A DNA stretch of 64,000 nt. It comes from an uncultured cyanobacterium. Lineage in GTDB: Bacteria; Cyanobacteriota; Cyanobacteriia; PCC-6307; Cyanobiaceae. A program made the position numbers and the translations under genes. The stretch is from the NCBI GenBank assembly GCA_903823115.1, contig CAIJRN010000014.1, positions 28,219-92,218 on the forward strand, in the 5' to 3' direction. Within the stretch, counting starts at the first letter, position 1; each line of letters begins with the position of its first letter. Under the pieces are notes generated by a model. The model was not told the origin of the DNA and did no database searches. It saw nothing but the letters and a program-made list of their open reading frames with translations. This document shows positions 28,567 to 37,250 of this stretch, piece after piece.

Positions 28567-28660
28567 ACCGGCAGTTCCTTGGTGGCCGTGGTGTCCAGGG
28601 CCTTCAGTAGTGGCCGCATGTCCAAGCTGCAGGGGCCTCAAAGACGAACGGATGGCTGTC
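28567..28660 (+). pseudogene. Decayed copy of the gpmI 3' end
   Basis: Aligns with 27038-27132 (last codons of gpmI and about 20 bp beyond), sharing blocks such as GGCAG-TTCC-TGGTGGC, CAGTAGTGGCCGCATG, GCAGGGGCCT and GGCTGTC, with scattered substitutions and small indels. No open frame remains. It shows that the duplication that produced secreted-protein gene B began inside gpmI. Confidence 0.85.
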
Positions 28661-28770
28661 CATAGCCTCGAGATCCTGCTGGCGCAGATCCGCCCCTGCG
28701 CTCTCCCCAGACGCCCGCCAATCTGCCCAGACCTCAGTGATGGCAATCGATCTGGGTGAGAAGGTGGACC

Positions 28771-29620
28771 ATGGCCAAACCCAAGGACCTCCGCCCCTGG
28801 GTGCCTGAGCAGACGCTGCTCTTGCCGCCCTCGCTGATCGATTGGCTGCCGGAGGGCCATTTGGTCTGCTTCTTGCTGCAGCTGCCGGCTGCGCTTGACG
28901 TGGCTCCGCCACGCTGGCCTGGGGCTAGGTAGCCACGTGCTCACCGGCAACCAGCAGCTGGACCACAGCCGCATCAATGAGTTCCACCGCCGCAATCTGA
29001 GTGCGTTGGCGTAGCTCGTCGTTCAGATGTTGGGCCTATGCCAGAAGGCGGGGCTCAGGAGCGATTGCTCTGGCCCGAAGGGCTTCTGCGAAGCAGTAGG
29101 CAGAGGCACAGCTGCAGGCCGAGCTGGCCGCGCTGCTGTGCAAGGCCAGAGCGAGGGCAGCAGGCCCCGGCACTGGAAGCCAGCGCTGGAAGCCAGCGCT
29201 GATCCCCCGGTGATGCTCAGCCGCACCCTGCCCACCGACCCTGCGTGCCAGCCCAGGGGCAACGGCCCGGACAGCCCCATCCTCAGAGGTGGGGACGGCT
29301 CGATCCTGCAGGCCAGTGAGGCCCCCCATCTCCTGTCCATGGTGGAGCGGATCGTGGCCAACACCGGCCAGCTGCCGGCCATGCTGATCGCAGGTGCGGG
29401 ACACCGGATGGACCGCAAGATCCGCGCCAAGGCCCGCCAGGCGATCTACGCCTTGCGCAAGACGATCGTCGAGCCGGTGTTGGGCCAGATCAAAGCAGCC
29501 AGAGGCCTGGATCGCTTCCGCTTGCGCGGCCTGGACAAGGTGAATGGGGAATGAGGAATGGGGAATGGGGAATGGCACTGGATCGCCATCACCCACAAGA
29601 TCCGCAAGCACCACAGGTCA
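28771..29620 (+). pseudogene. Decayed IS1182-like transposase
   Basis: Fragments of a DDE transposase in shifting frames. The start is MAKPKDLRPWVPEQTLLLPP, followed after a frame change by a segment ending EFHRRNLSALA, a stop at 29011-29013, then LVVQMLGLCQKAGL, a helical AEAQLQAELAAL stretch, and the C-terminal part YALRKTIVEPVLGQIKAARG with RGLDKVNGEW. The C-terminal pattern (VEP-x-FGQIK-x-ARG) is typical of IS1182-type elements. Several frameshifts, one stop and a GGGGAATG-type repeat make it inactive. Terminal inverted repeats were not identified. It lies exactly between the gpmI-end copy and the leader of gene B. Confidence 0.78.
29543..29574. repeat. Microsatellite-like GGGGAATG repeat
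   Basis: About four imperfect units of GGGGAATG/GGAATG in tandem within the 3' part of the decayed transposase. The repeat has expanded inside former coding sequence. Confidence 0.75.
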
Positions 29621-29762
29621 GCACTGGCGGGAGCCTGAAAGGCGGGGCGAAGGAAGGAGGTCCTCACTGAGCCAGAGCCACAGCGTCCAGTCTCCAGTGT
29701 CAAGTCTCCAGTTCGGAGCCGTGGGGAGCTGGCGTGGGGCCTGGGGGCATGGGAGACCAACG

Positions 29763-29978
29763 CCAAGAGAGAGGAGTTCCTTGAGAAATGACATCGATTC
29801 CGGACGACAAGCCACCCATCAAGTGCAGCACAAGCCCAACAAATATGCATCTAACTAGTCTGCAGATCTGCCTGAGTTCAGGGCCTCCAGAGTGGAACTC
29901 CAACTCAAAAATCTGCTACCGTTTCTCCATTGAGGGCCGCCTGGGCCCAGATCCAGATCCCTTAGGGCACTTATCGCC
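29763..29978 (+). repeat. Second copy of the secreted-protein leader
   Basis: Homologous to 27141-27351. Both begin CCAAGAGAGAGGA, share CTTGAGA, CTGCCTGAG, TGGAAC and CTGCTAC blocks, and reach the ATG after nearly the same distance. The leader was therefore duplicated together with the gene. Confidence 0.75.
29893..29922 (+). promoter_or_regulatory. Candidate promoter of second secreted-protein gene
   Basis: TGGAAC (29893-29898) and TGCTACCGT, at the same spacing as in the leader of the first gene. The -10-like element TACCGT is weaker than TACACT in the first copy. It rests on conservation between the two leaders. Confidence 0.35.
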
Positions 29979-30962
29979 ATGGCCACCCTCACTCTTTCGA
30001 GCACCCTGACAACTGGCCAGTACAAAAGAACGCTACCCGTTTACACGGCTGCAACCACTGGTGTTGATAATCAATTTATCGCCCCAAATCTGACTGGGGC
30101 CAAGTTTCAATCTGTCAATGCGATGGTTCTCGGGGCAGGAACTGGGTTTACAGATTCAGTGGTTCCCGGCGATTACATTTCAAACAATAAAACCTCAGGG
30201 ATTACTTTCCTTGTATTCAACAGGGTCACGAACATCAAGGGTGTCAACCTCAACGTCGGCCCCAGCAATGGCTCCGGCAGCACTCAAGACTATGGCGACA
30301 GCGTCTACGTGGAGACAGGCGATCACTCCACTGGCGACATTGCAAGCACTAAAGTCAATGGCGTAAGTACTTTAACAAAACCCGTCAATTTCATTAATTC
30401 TAAAATCATTACTGGCGACGAAACTTCGCCTACAAATGACAATGACCTGGTTGTCTTTGGTTCAGATCAATCGAAGGATGGTCAAACTTACTCGATCAGC
30501 CAAGGATCATTTAAAGCAACGATCAATGGACTATTGGCATCTTCGTCAGACGTCCCGAACCAGTCGCCTCTTACATTGCAATCCAGCACTGTTCAGACGG
30601 GCAACGGCTCCGACAGCCTGATCTTTGCCAATACCAATCCTTTCACAAAAATTGGTGGCTCTGTGGCCGAAGGCAATCTCTTTGACCTCGGCGAGGGTGC
30701 AGATGTTGTCTATTTTGCAGCACCCAACACAATTTATGGCAACAACGTCATCAATATCGGCAAGAAAGACGGAACAGCCGACTTAGAGGCTGACAGCCTA
30801 GTCTTCAACGGCACTAACTTCACCAATCTCAACGGAACTACAACTTACCTCCAAATCAAAGGATTCCAAGATACTAAAGACAGCCTTTTTTACAACAACA
30901 TTCAGTACCAAACCAAGGCAGCCATTATCACCGCGACTGGCAGCAAGATTCAATTCGCTTAA
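29979..30962 (+). CDS. Probable secreted repeat-type protein B
   Basis: A 327-residue paralogue of the protein at 27352, nearly collinear: same N-terminus, same ITFLVFNRVTNIKGVNLNVG block, same ITGDETSPTNDNDLVVFG, and C-terminus ending KIQFA. Differences cluster near residues 20-35 (a 9-residue shorter spacer) and in the middle. There is no cysteine and no signal peptide; it is acidic and Thr/Asn/Gly-rich. The leader is duplicated too, so both copies may be expressed. It is a probable substrate of the type I exporter at 35787-40255; that link is inference from context. Confidence 0.85.
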   Translation: MATLTLSSTLTTGQYKRTLPVYTAATTGVDNQFIAPNLTGAKFQSVNAMVLGAGTGFTDSVVPGDYISNNKTSGITFLVFNRVTNIKGVNLNVGPSNGSGSTQDYGDSVYVETGDHSTGDIASTKVNGVSTLTKPVNFINSKIITGDETSPTNDNDLVVFGSDQSKDGQTYSISQGSFKATINGLLASSSDVPNQSPLTLQSSTVQTGNGSDSLIFANTNPFTKIGGSVAEGNLFDLGEGADVVYFAAPNTIYGNNVINIGKKDGTADLEADSLVFNGTNFTNLNGTTTYLQIKGFQDTKDSLFYNNIQYQTKAAIITATGSKIQFA

Positions 30963-31537
30963 TCTCCCAGCCCCCTCCAATTCATCGAAATACCGCCAAC
31001 AGCTCAATCCTGCATTGGAATAGTTTGCCTTCAGTCGCTGCACTCATATCAAATATATCGAAAATCTGCGGAACCTAAAACCGCAGAGCCATGGCCATGT
31101 TTTTCTCGCCATCTAATGCCAAAGGCGAATTTAGTCCCAAAATTTCATCGAGGATTTTAACAGCGTCAATTTCCCCAGCCATCTTGTCGGCGTGAGTTCT
31201 CAAGCAGTCGCTGAGATGGTTTGCTGATTTGACTGGTCAAGATAGCCCCAGGCCCAACGGGTCTCTGTCTCTAAGAAGGCTTTGCAACACCTGGGATCCC
31301 AGGGTCGGGGAAGTGAAATCCAACGTTGCGCTGCGCGAAGTGCACAGGTCCCTTGACGGGATGATCCGCAGATTGCCAGCTGAGCGATCCGGAACTGCCG
31401 ATCGGAGCAGAATCTCCTGGCGCATGAGGCAAATCGGTAGCCTGCGTTGTTGAGCAGCTCACTGTCCTGGCTCTGCTGGGCCGTGTGCTGCCAGGCTGAC
31501 CACTTCTGGCCGTCCATCGATTCCAGCAGCCTGAACC
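30963..31537. other. Intergenic region, no convincing gene
   Basis: About 575 bp between secreted-protein gene B and the TPR-glycosyltransferase gene. A minus-strand frame (31200-31517) codes for an Arg/Cys/Trp-rich sequence I cannot assign; it could be a transposase relic or chance. No hairpin with a T-run was found. Confidence 0.5.
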
Positions 31538-32917
31538 GTGAGCCAGCATCCCTTCAAGCCACCTGGCCTCGCTGACGAACTGAGGCCTTACAGCCCTGGT
31601 CAACAGGATGGAGCCCCATTGGCTCATGCGGCAGTGGTTGAGGACCTGCGTGCGGCTCTGCGGCTCAATCCCGGCAATCCCCGGTTGTGGGCCAAGTTGA
31701 TGCACCACCTCTGGGTGCTGGATCGTCCCCATGAAGCCCTGGACATCTGGCGACAGACCGAAATCCACCTGCCTGAGCCGCAGCGGCCCTATCTCGTCCT
31801 CGGCAACGTGCAACGGGATCTCAATGCCTTCGAGGCCGCCGCCGAGGCCTACGCCCGGGAGACGGAGCTGGGCGATGGCGCCAGGCAATTGGCGGTGGCC
31901 TGGAACCACAGCCAGATCCTGATCGGCCTGGAGCGTTACAGCCAGGCCTTCGCTCTGGCCGAACGTCGCTTTCAGCTCAGCCATCACCAGGCCTGGCGCC
32001 CGCCCCCCTACTGGCAGGGTTGGCCCGGAGCCATGCAGACAGGCCAACCTTTATGCGATACGGCCCCATCGCTGACGCTCTGGAGTGAACAGGGCATCGG
32101 TGACACGCTCCAGTACCTGCGCTGGCTGCCGCCTCTGATTCAGCTGGGATGGAACGTGCGCCTGGAGGTGGAGCCACCGCTGCTGCTGCTGCTGAGGCAG
32201 GGCCTGGCCTGGCTGGGGCCCAAGCTCACCGTCGCACCGAAAGGAATCGGGCCGCTGCCCCTGGCCAACCCCTGCCAGGGATCCTTGCTCAGCCTGCCCT
32301 GGCTGCTGGGAGGAGCGCCCCTGACGGAAGTGTTTGACTGCCATCGCAGCGGCTCCGATCAGGCCACGGGCTACCTGCGCTCACCCCACTGGCCGCCGCC
32401 GGCGCCGACAAGGCAGCGGCAGCCCCGCATCGGCCTGGTCTGGGCCGCCGGCCGCAAAGACGATGACGCCTTCATCCACAGGGAATACGAGCGTCGCAGC
32501 CTGCCGGCTGCGGCCCTGATTGATCTGCTGAAGGGCCTGGAGAACTCCGGAGCGGAGTTGATCTGCCTCCAGTACGGCGATATCGATCGCCAGCGATCAG
32601 CAGGCTGGAGCGGCTGCTTCGCCGACACGTTGGCCGATGGCGTCAGCCTGGCCGATAACGCCCGCTGGATCTCGGCCCTGGATCTGGTGATCACGGTGGA
32701 TACGGCCACCGCCCACCTGGTGGGGGCCATGGCCAGACCGGGCTGGGTGCTGCTGCCCTGGGGCTCCGATCCCCGATGGCTGCGCCAGCGCGATGACAGC
32801 CCCTGGTACCCGACCCTCACCCTGCTGCGACAACCTGGTCATCAGGACTGGCACGGACTCGTGCAACTGGTATTGGAGCGCTTCCAGCTCTGGCTGGCCG
32901 CTTGGTCTAGCCCCTGA
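31538..32917 (+). CDS. TPR-repeat glycosyltransferase (GT9/GT41-like)
   Basis: A 459-residue cytosolic protein from a GTG start. Residues 30-150 form TPR-like helical repeats (RLWAKLMHHLWVLDRPHEALDIW and following units). The C-terminal half resembles the heptosyltransferase/O-GlcNAc-transferase fold: LWSEQGIGDTLQYLRWLP, RIGLVWAAG and the nucleotide-sugar site LVITVDTATAHLVGAM. Such proteins are common in cyanobacterial polysaccharide and protein-glycosylation loci. It is convergent with the GT4 gene, overlapping it by 11 bp at the 3' ends. The acceptor is unknown. Confidence 0.82.
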   Translation: MSQHPFKPPGLADELRPYSPGQQDGAPLAHAAVVEDLRAALRLNPGNPRLWAKLMHHLWVLDRPHEALDIWRQTEIHLPEPQRPYLVLGNVQRDLNAFEAAAEAYARETELGDGARQLAVAWNHSQILIGLERYSQAFALAERRFQLSHHQAWRPPPYWQGWPGAMQTGQPLCDTAPSLTLWSEQGIGDTLQYLRWLPPLIQLGWNVRLEVEPPLLLLLRQGLAWLGPKLTVAPKGIGPLPLANPCQGSLLSLPWLLGGAPLTEVFDCHRSGSDQATGYLRSPHWPPPAPTRQRQPRIGLVWAAGRKDDDAFIHREYERRSLPAAALIDLLKGLENSGAELICLQYGDIDRQRSAGWSGCFADTLADGVSLADNARWISALDLVITVDTATAHLVGAMARPGWVLLPWGSDPRWLRQRDDSPWYPTLTLLRQPGHQDWHGLVQLVLERFQLWLAAWSSP

Positions 32918-34109
32918 GCACCGCTTCGTAGGCATCGGTGCAGGCCTCCAGCTCGTAGTGCTGCTCCACCGTGGCCCTGGCGGCGGCCGCCAACCGGCTG
33001 CGCAGATCGCCATCCTCGAGCAACTGCAACAGCGCCTGAGCGAGCTGCTCCGGGCTGTTGAAATCCACCAGCAGGCCATTCTCTCCATCGCGGATCACCT
33101 CCTCCACCGGCAGCCCGCGGGAGCCCACCACGGGGGCACCGCACGCCATCGCCTCCAACAGGCTCCAGGAAAGGGCATAGGGATAGGTGAGATACACATG
33201 GGCACTGCTCACCTGAAAGATGCCAAGCAGCCGCTGGTAGTCAGTACGCCCGACGAAATGAAGCCGCTCCTGATCGAGCCGCCCCGCCAGCTCCTCCAGG
33301 ATGGCCCCCTGATGCCCGCCTGGATGCTCACTCGCAGGTCCATAGCCCTTGCCGTTCTCGCCGACGATGATGACCTGGACGCTCGAATGGAGCTGTTGCA
33401 GCAACGACACGGCGCGCATGAAGGTGGGGAAGCCGCGCAACGGTTCGAGATGGCGGCTGCAATAGGTCACCACCGGGTCCCCGGGCCTCAGCGCCAACTG
33501 ACTGCCCATCAGCAACCAGCGATCCGGATAGGGAGCGATCGAGCCGACATCGACTCCCTCGTGAATCACATGAAAGCGCTGCCGAAGATGGGAGGGAAAG
33601 CTGTCCCGTTGATAGTGGGTTGGGCAGATCAGGGCATCGCTGCTGGCGATCGCCGCCTGGGACAGCAGATTCAGGTGATGCATGGAAATGCTCAGATCCG
33701 GGGGCACCGGCCCGAGACTCTGATCGAAGCCATAGCCCATCACCAGGGGACTGCCATAGAGCTCCGGATAGGCCACCAGTCGCTGCTCGGGCCAGACATC
33801 CCTTAGATAGAGGCCCTCCCCCCAGCTGCAGTGATACAACACGGCATCGGCGATCCAACCGCCCTCGCGCAGGAGCTGGCTCGCCCGGCGCACCTGATAG
33901 GCCCGGTGCAGGGCCTGCTCAAGGTGCCGATCACACCCGTCCCAGCTGGGCTCGAGCTCCTCGATGGAATAGAGCCCATAGGTGATGCCCTCCGGCATGG
34001 CACCCGTGCGCCGACCGAGGGCCACCACATCGTGACCACGGGCCATCAAGCCACCAGCCAGGTGCCGGAACTGACCAGGAAAATTCTGATGGATCAGCAG
34101 GATACGCAT
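32907..34109 (-). CDS. GT4-family glycosyltransferase
   Basis: A 400-residue GT-B enzyme from the ATG at 34109 (an upstream TTG at 34166 is rejected). The N-terminus MRILLIHQNFPGQFRHLAGG is typical of a GT4 subgroup. The C-terminal donor site shows YPYALSWSLLEAMACGAPVVGS (E-x7-E type) and DGENGLLVDF. It probably transfers a sugar from a nucleotide donor to a polysaccharide, glycolipid or protein-linked glycan. It is divergent from the two-repeat protein gene 214 bp away. Confidence 0.9.
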   Translation of the reverse strand: MRILLIHQNFPGQFRHLAGGLMARGHDVVALGRRTGAMPEGITYGLYSIEELEPSWDGCDRHLEQALHRAYQVRRASQLLREGGWIADAVLYHCSWGEGLYLRDVWPEQRLVAYPELYGSPLVMGYGFDQSLGPVPPDLSISMHHLNLLSQAAIASSDALICPTHYQRDSFPSHLRQRFHVIHEGVDVGSIAPYPDRWLLMGSQLALRPGDPVVTYCSRHLEPLRGFPTFMRAVSLLQQLHSSVQVIIVGENGKGYGPASEHPGGHQGAILEELAGRLDQERLHFVGRTDYQRLLGIFQVSSAHVYLTYPYALSWSLLEAMACGAPVVGSRGLPVEEVIRDGENGLLVDFNSPEQLAQALLQLLEDGDLRSRLAAAARATVEQHYELEACTDAYEAVLRG

Positions 34110-34323
34110 CGCTTCAGCGCGTAACCTTGAACTTGTTGAGTTCGCCTGATCGACGCGGCCGCACAATCACGATGTACGGAAGCGAAGGGCAGGGAGTTCA
34201 TTCCAGCCAGATCCGCGTCCATCTCCGAATTCCGGGGATGCCATGGTGAGGTTCGGATGGTTCATTCCATCATGACCCGCTACGGTCCCATCCTCAGCCC
34301 CAGCCAGTCCCTGCCACAAATCA

Positions 34324-35457
34324 ATGTTCCGTCGTCTGCTGAATCGCATCCGCCGCAGACCAGAACCGATGACCGCGGGGGTCAATCTGGTCCAGGAGGA
34401 CGGCCCTCCCTTGCTGCCACCGCCGCAGAACATCGGCATCACCGAAACTCCCCAGGCAATGCCCTGGACCGTGTCCCGCATCGAACGCATCGTGCGCCGC
34501 GCCAACGCCCAACCCAGCGATGGCCTGTGCCTGCTGGAAGCGCGCCATGCCCGTCACTGCCTGTCGCGCTTCTGGCTGCATGCCCCGATCGACCAGCTCG
34601 AGGAGCTCTACGGCGGCCCGATTGGCGAAACCTATCGGCTGCTGCTGCGGGGGCCGTTGCCCGCCCAGACCCTCTCTGGCGATGAAAGTGAGTGGAAGCA
34701 ACAGCTGGCGCGGCAACTGGAAACCAACTTCGATGCCCCCGAGCGGCTCAATCTGCTGCTGGCGGTGATGACCTACTGCGCCCCGGGCAAGATGCGGCTC
34801 AGTGAAGCGGCCGACAGCCTGCCTCGCTGGCTGCTGGACGACTATGTCGCCTGCTTCGACCCCGAGCTGGCTGCGGAGCTGGGCCTGCCGATCGGCCTGT
34901 TCGACCAGCCCAGCCCCACCACAAGCGCCCCCCTGACGACAGGCCGACCAGCGACTGTCCAAGTGGCGGCCGCGCCGAATCCCGATCCCGCCCCCTTGCC
35001 CCAACTGATCAGCACCGGCGGCAGCGAAGCCTTCGCCCAGTTCCAGGACGAGGAATTCGTCAACCGCATGGTGGGATTGATCAACCTCTACGTCATCGAC
35101 CGCAGCGACGCCGAGGTGAAGATGGAACTGGCCCGCCTACGTTGTCTGATCGGCCAGATCTGGCTGGATGTCTCAGTCGCCAGCCTCGAAGCCCTCTATC
35201 GCACCAGCCTGGGAACGATCTATCGAGCGCTGCTGTCCAGCAACTTCGGCAACGAACCGCTCTCCCTGGAGGATGAACAACACTGCAGGAGCCTGACCGC
35301 CGCCGCCGTGGACATGCAGCATCCAGCCATGGCCCAGGCACTTCTGGCTGCCATGCCCTTTCTGCCCCAGGGCAAGATGCGCCTGGGGCAAGGGCAAAGC
35401 CGACTGCCCCTGTGGTTGCAGGAATCCTTCAACACCCTGGCCGGCCTGGCCAACTGA
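34324..35457 (+). CDS. Two-repeat helical protein, unknown function
   Basis: A 377-residue product, not recognised. Two homologous helical domains (about 70-175 and 265-370) each contain a pattern of the form LE-LY-x-G-x-IYRxLL, then PGKMRL or QGKMRL and LPRWL or LPLWL near the end. They are joined by a Pro/Thr/Ala-rich linker (about 195-235). The N-terminus is basic, with no signal peptide or membrane helix. It lies between a glycosyltransferase and the 3' end of the secretion operon, so a cytosolic role in surface-product assembly is possible, but nothing in the sequence proves it. Confidence 0.75.
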   Translation: MFRRLLNRIRRRPEPMTAGVNLVQEDGPPLLPPPQNIGITETPQAMPWTVSRIERIVRRANAQPSDGLCLLEARHARHCLSRFWLHAPIDQLEELYGGPIGETYRLLLRGPLPAQTLSGDESEWKQQLARQLETNFDAPERLNLLLAVMTYCAPGKMRLSEAADSLPRWLLDDYVACFDPELAAELGLPIGLFDQPSPTTSAPLTTGRPATVQVAAAPNPDPAPLPQLISTGGSEAFAQFQDEEFVNRMVGLINLYVIDRSDAEVKMELARLRCLIGQIWLDVSVASLEALYRTSLGTIYRALLSSNFGNEPLSLEDEQHCRSLTAAAVDMQHPAMAQALLAAMPFLPQGKMRLGQGQSRLPLWLQESFNTLAGLAN

Positions 35458-35496
35458 ACGACGGCGAATCGACAACCGCAACCAGAGCCGCCAGCC

Positions 35497-35784
35497 TCAA
35501 CGATGGAACTCATGCCAGGCCAGCACATAGGCCAGGTAAGCCACCGGTGGCACCAGCAACACCGGCAACAGGGCATAGGCCGAGAGATGGGGTTGGCCGA
35601 TCAACAGGGGCAGCAGGCAAAGCAACAAGTAGAAGGCCAGAATCAACAGGATGCGATGCCTCCGTAGCCTCAACCAAGCCATCACACGCATGCGACGGAT
35701 CTGCCAGAGCCGTTGAGCCCGCTCGGCGACAGGGACATGGCGCCACCAGGGATGCTGCCACGGTTGGCTTCTGAGCGGTTTCAT
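35497..35784 (-). CDS. Small membrane protein at the end of the secretion operon
   Basis: A 95-residue product with a basic, Trp/Arg-rich cytosolic N-terminus and two transmembrane helices (about 44-61 and 67-88, around LLILAFYLLLCLLPLLI and ALLPVLLVPPVAYLAYVL). It starts 2 bp after the hlyD-type stop codon, so it is almost certainly co-transcribed with the exporter. It is not a known T1SS component and could be an accessory or regulatory subunit. Confidence 0.72.
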   Translation of the reverse strand: MKPLRSQPWQHPWWRHVPVAERAQRLWQIRRMRVMAWLRLRRHRILLILAFYLLLCLLPLLIGQPHLSAYALLPVLLVPPVAYLAYVLAWHEFHR

Positions 35785-35786
35785 CG

Positions 35787-37250
35787 TCAGCGCAGGCGCT
35801 CCAGGTTGAGACGTTGGTTCTCGAGGTAGCCCGTGATGATGTTGATATAGCGGCGTTGCCGAAGAGTGATATCAGCCGTCAGCGACATTCCCGCCTGAAG
35901 CGGAATCGACTTGTGTTCGAGCGCCAGACTCTGACGCTTGAGCTTCAGGACAGCCGGGAAATAAAGCCCCTGGGCATTGTTGCCCGGATCCCGCCCCAGT
36001 TCCGTGGAGGACAGGGCATCGGAGCCGATACTGGCCACAGTGGCGGGAATACGTCCATAATCGTTAGCGGGAAAGGTATCGAGGGAAATATCTGCCCGCT
36101 GACCAACACGGACAAAGCCAATAACCGTATTCGGCAGATAAACCTTGGCCTGAAGAGCATCATCAGGAACGATCTTCATGACAGGTTTTACAGAGTCCTG
36201 TTGCGCCACCTGCACCACGCTTCCCACTCCGACCGTGATATCAAACACCTGACCACGGGCGGGCGCAGTCAGCACCCCGTAGTGAATGCGCTGACGTGCC
36301 TGGCTGATGTCACGATCAAGCTCAGCGATGCGGCTGAGATTGTCCTCAATCCGTTTGCGCAGATCCACACCCGGACTGGCCTGGGTGCCTGCCAACACAG
36401 CCCGTAACCTGGAGATTTCGCGTTCCTCGACACTGCGCTCAGCCTCAAGTTCCTGCACCTTGGTCGTGGCATCGAGCACCTGCACCTCACTGACGGCGCC
36501 GGTATCGCGCAGATCCCGATAGCGGTTGGCCACATTCTGCGCCGTGGCCAGGGTGGCCAACTGACCGCGCAGCCGTGCCTGGCTCTTGAGCAGATCCTGC
36601 TGAGCTGCCTGGCGGCGGCTGTCGATGTCGCTCTGCTGGCTGGCCAGCTGGCGCCGTTGGTTGGGGCTGAGACCGCGGCCATCAACTTCACCCAGACTGG
36701 CTCGGTCAATCTGAATCTCATTGAGCAGCTGAGCACGCACAGCCAGAGCCGCCTTGAGACTGCTGCGGGAGTCCTGCAGATCGAAGCGCAACAAGGGCTG
36801 GCCTTTCTTCACTCTCTGGCCTTCGCTGACCAACACGGCCTCCACCTGGCCAGGCACCGGCGCGTCGATGCGCTTGACGCTGGAAATCGGCTGCAGTTTG
36901 CCCTGCACCGCCACGGTTTCATTCAGGGGAGCCACAACGGCCCAGAGAACGACAGCAGCGGTGATGCCGACGGCACTCCAGACCATCGCCGAGGAGCTGA
37001 GGCCACTTTTGCGCAACAACACCGTCTGACTGAATTGCCATTCCTGCACGGCCGGATCGATGGCCTGATGCTGGCCCTGATGCAACAGCGAACCAGCGGT
37101 TGGCTTGCCATCGTGATCCTCGAGCAACTCCACCTTGACCGGCACCAGCAAAGGGCCAGGACGGGGACGGGGGCTGGTTCGACCTCGCAGGGGTGCGACC
37201 AGAAAATCGATGGCCAGATGAAGACGATGCTTGAGAGATTGACGCGGCAT
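35787..37250 (-). CDS. HlyD-type membrane fusion protein
   Basis: Periplasmic adaptor linking the inner-membrane ABC exporter to the outer-membrane channel. The 487 residues show a cytosolic N-terminus of about 85 residues, one transmembrane helix (87-108), a lipoyl-like half (ISSVKRIDAPVPGQVEAVLVSEGQ), a long coiled-coil hairpin (about 170-310), the second lipoyl half (LTAPARGQVFDITVGVGSVV) and a beta-barrel domain. Its ATG shares one base with the ABC gene's stop (TGATG), indicating coupling. No TolC-like gene is seen in the window; it may be elsewhere. Confidence 0.93.
   Translation of the reverse strand: MPRQSLKHRLHLAIDFLVAPLRGRTSPRPRPGPLLVPVKVELLEDHDGKPTAGSLLHQGQHQAIDPAVQEWQFSQTVLLRKSGLSSSAMVWSAVGITAAVVLWAVVAPLNETVAVQGKLQPISSVKRIDAPVPGQVEAVLVSEGQRVKKGQPLLRFDLQDSRSSLKAALAVRAQLLNEIQIDRASLGEVDGRGLSPNQRRQLASQQSDIDSRRQAAQQDLLKSQARLRGQLATLATAQNVANRYRDLRDTGAVSEVQVLDATTKVQELEAERSVEEREISRLRAVLAGTQASPGVDLRKRIEDNLSRIAELDRDISQARQRIHYGVLTAPARGQVFDITVGVGSVVQVAQQDSVKPVMKIVPDDALQAKVYLPNTVIGFVRVGQRADISLDTFPANDYGRIPATVASIGSDALSSTELGRDPGNNAQGLYFPAVLKLKRQSLALEHKSIPLQAGMSLTADITLRQRRYINIITGYLENQRLNLERLR

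Noticed and set aside
27352..30962. Classical RTX calcium-binding toxins
   Set aside because: Only isolated GNGNDS-like fragments occur; no arrays of the GGxGxDxUx nonapeptide were seen, so the proteins are called only probable type I substrates.
31200..31517. Minus-strand frame upstream of the TPR-glycosyltransferase
   Set aside because: Arg/Cys/Trp-rich composition and no recognisable family; could be a relic, but not supportable as a gene.
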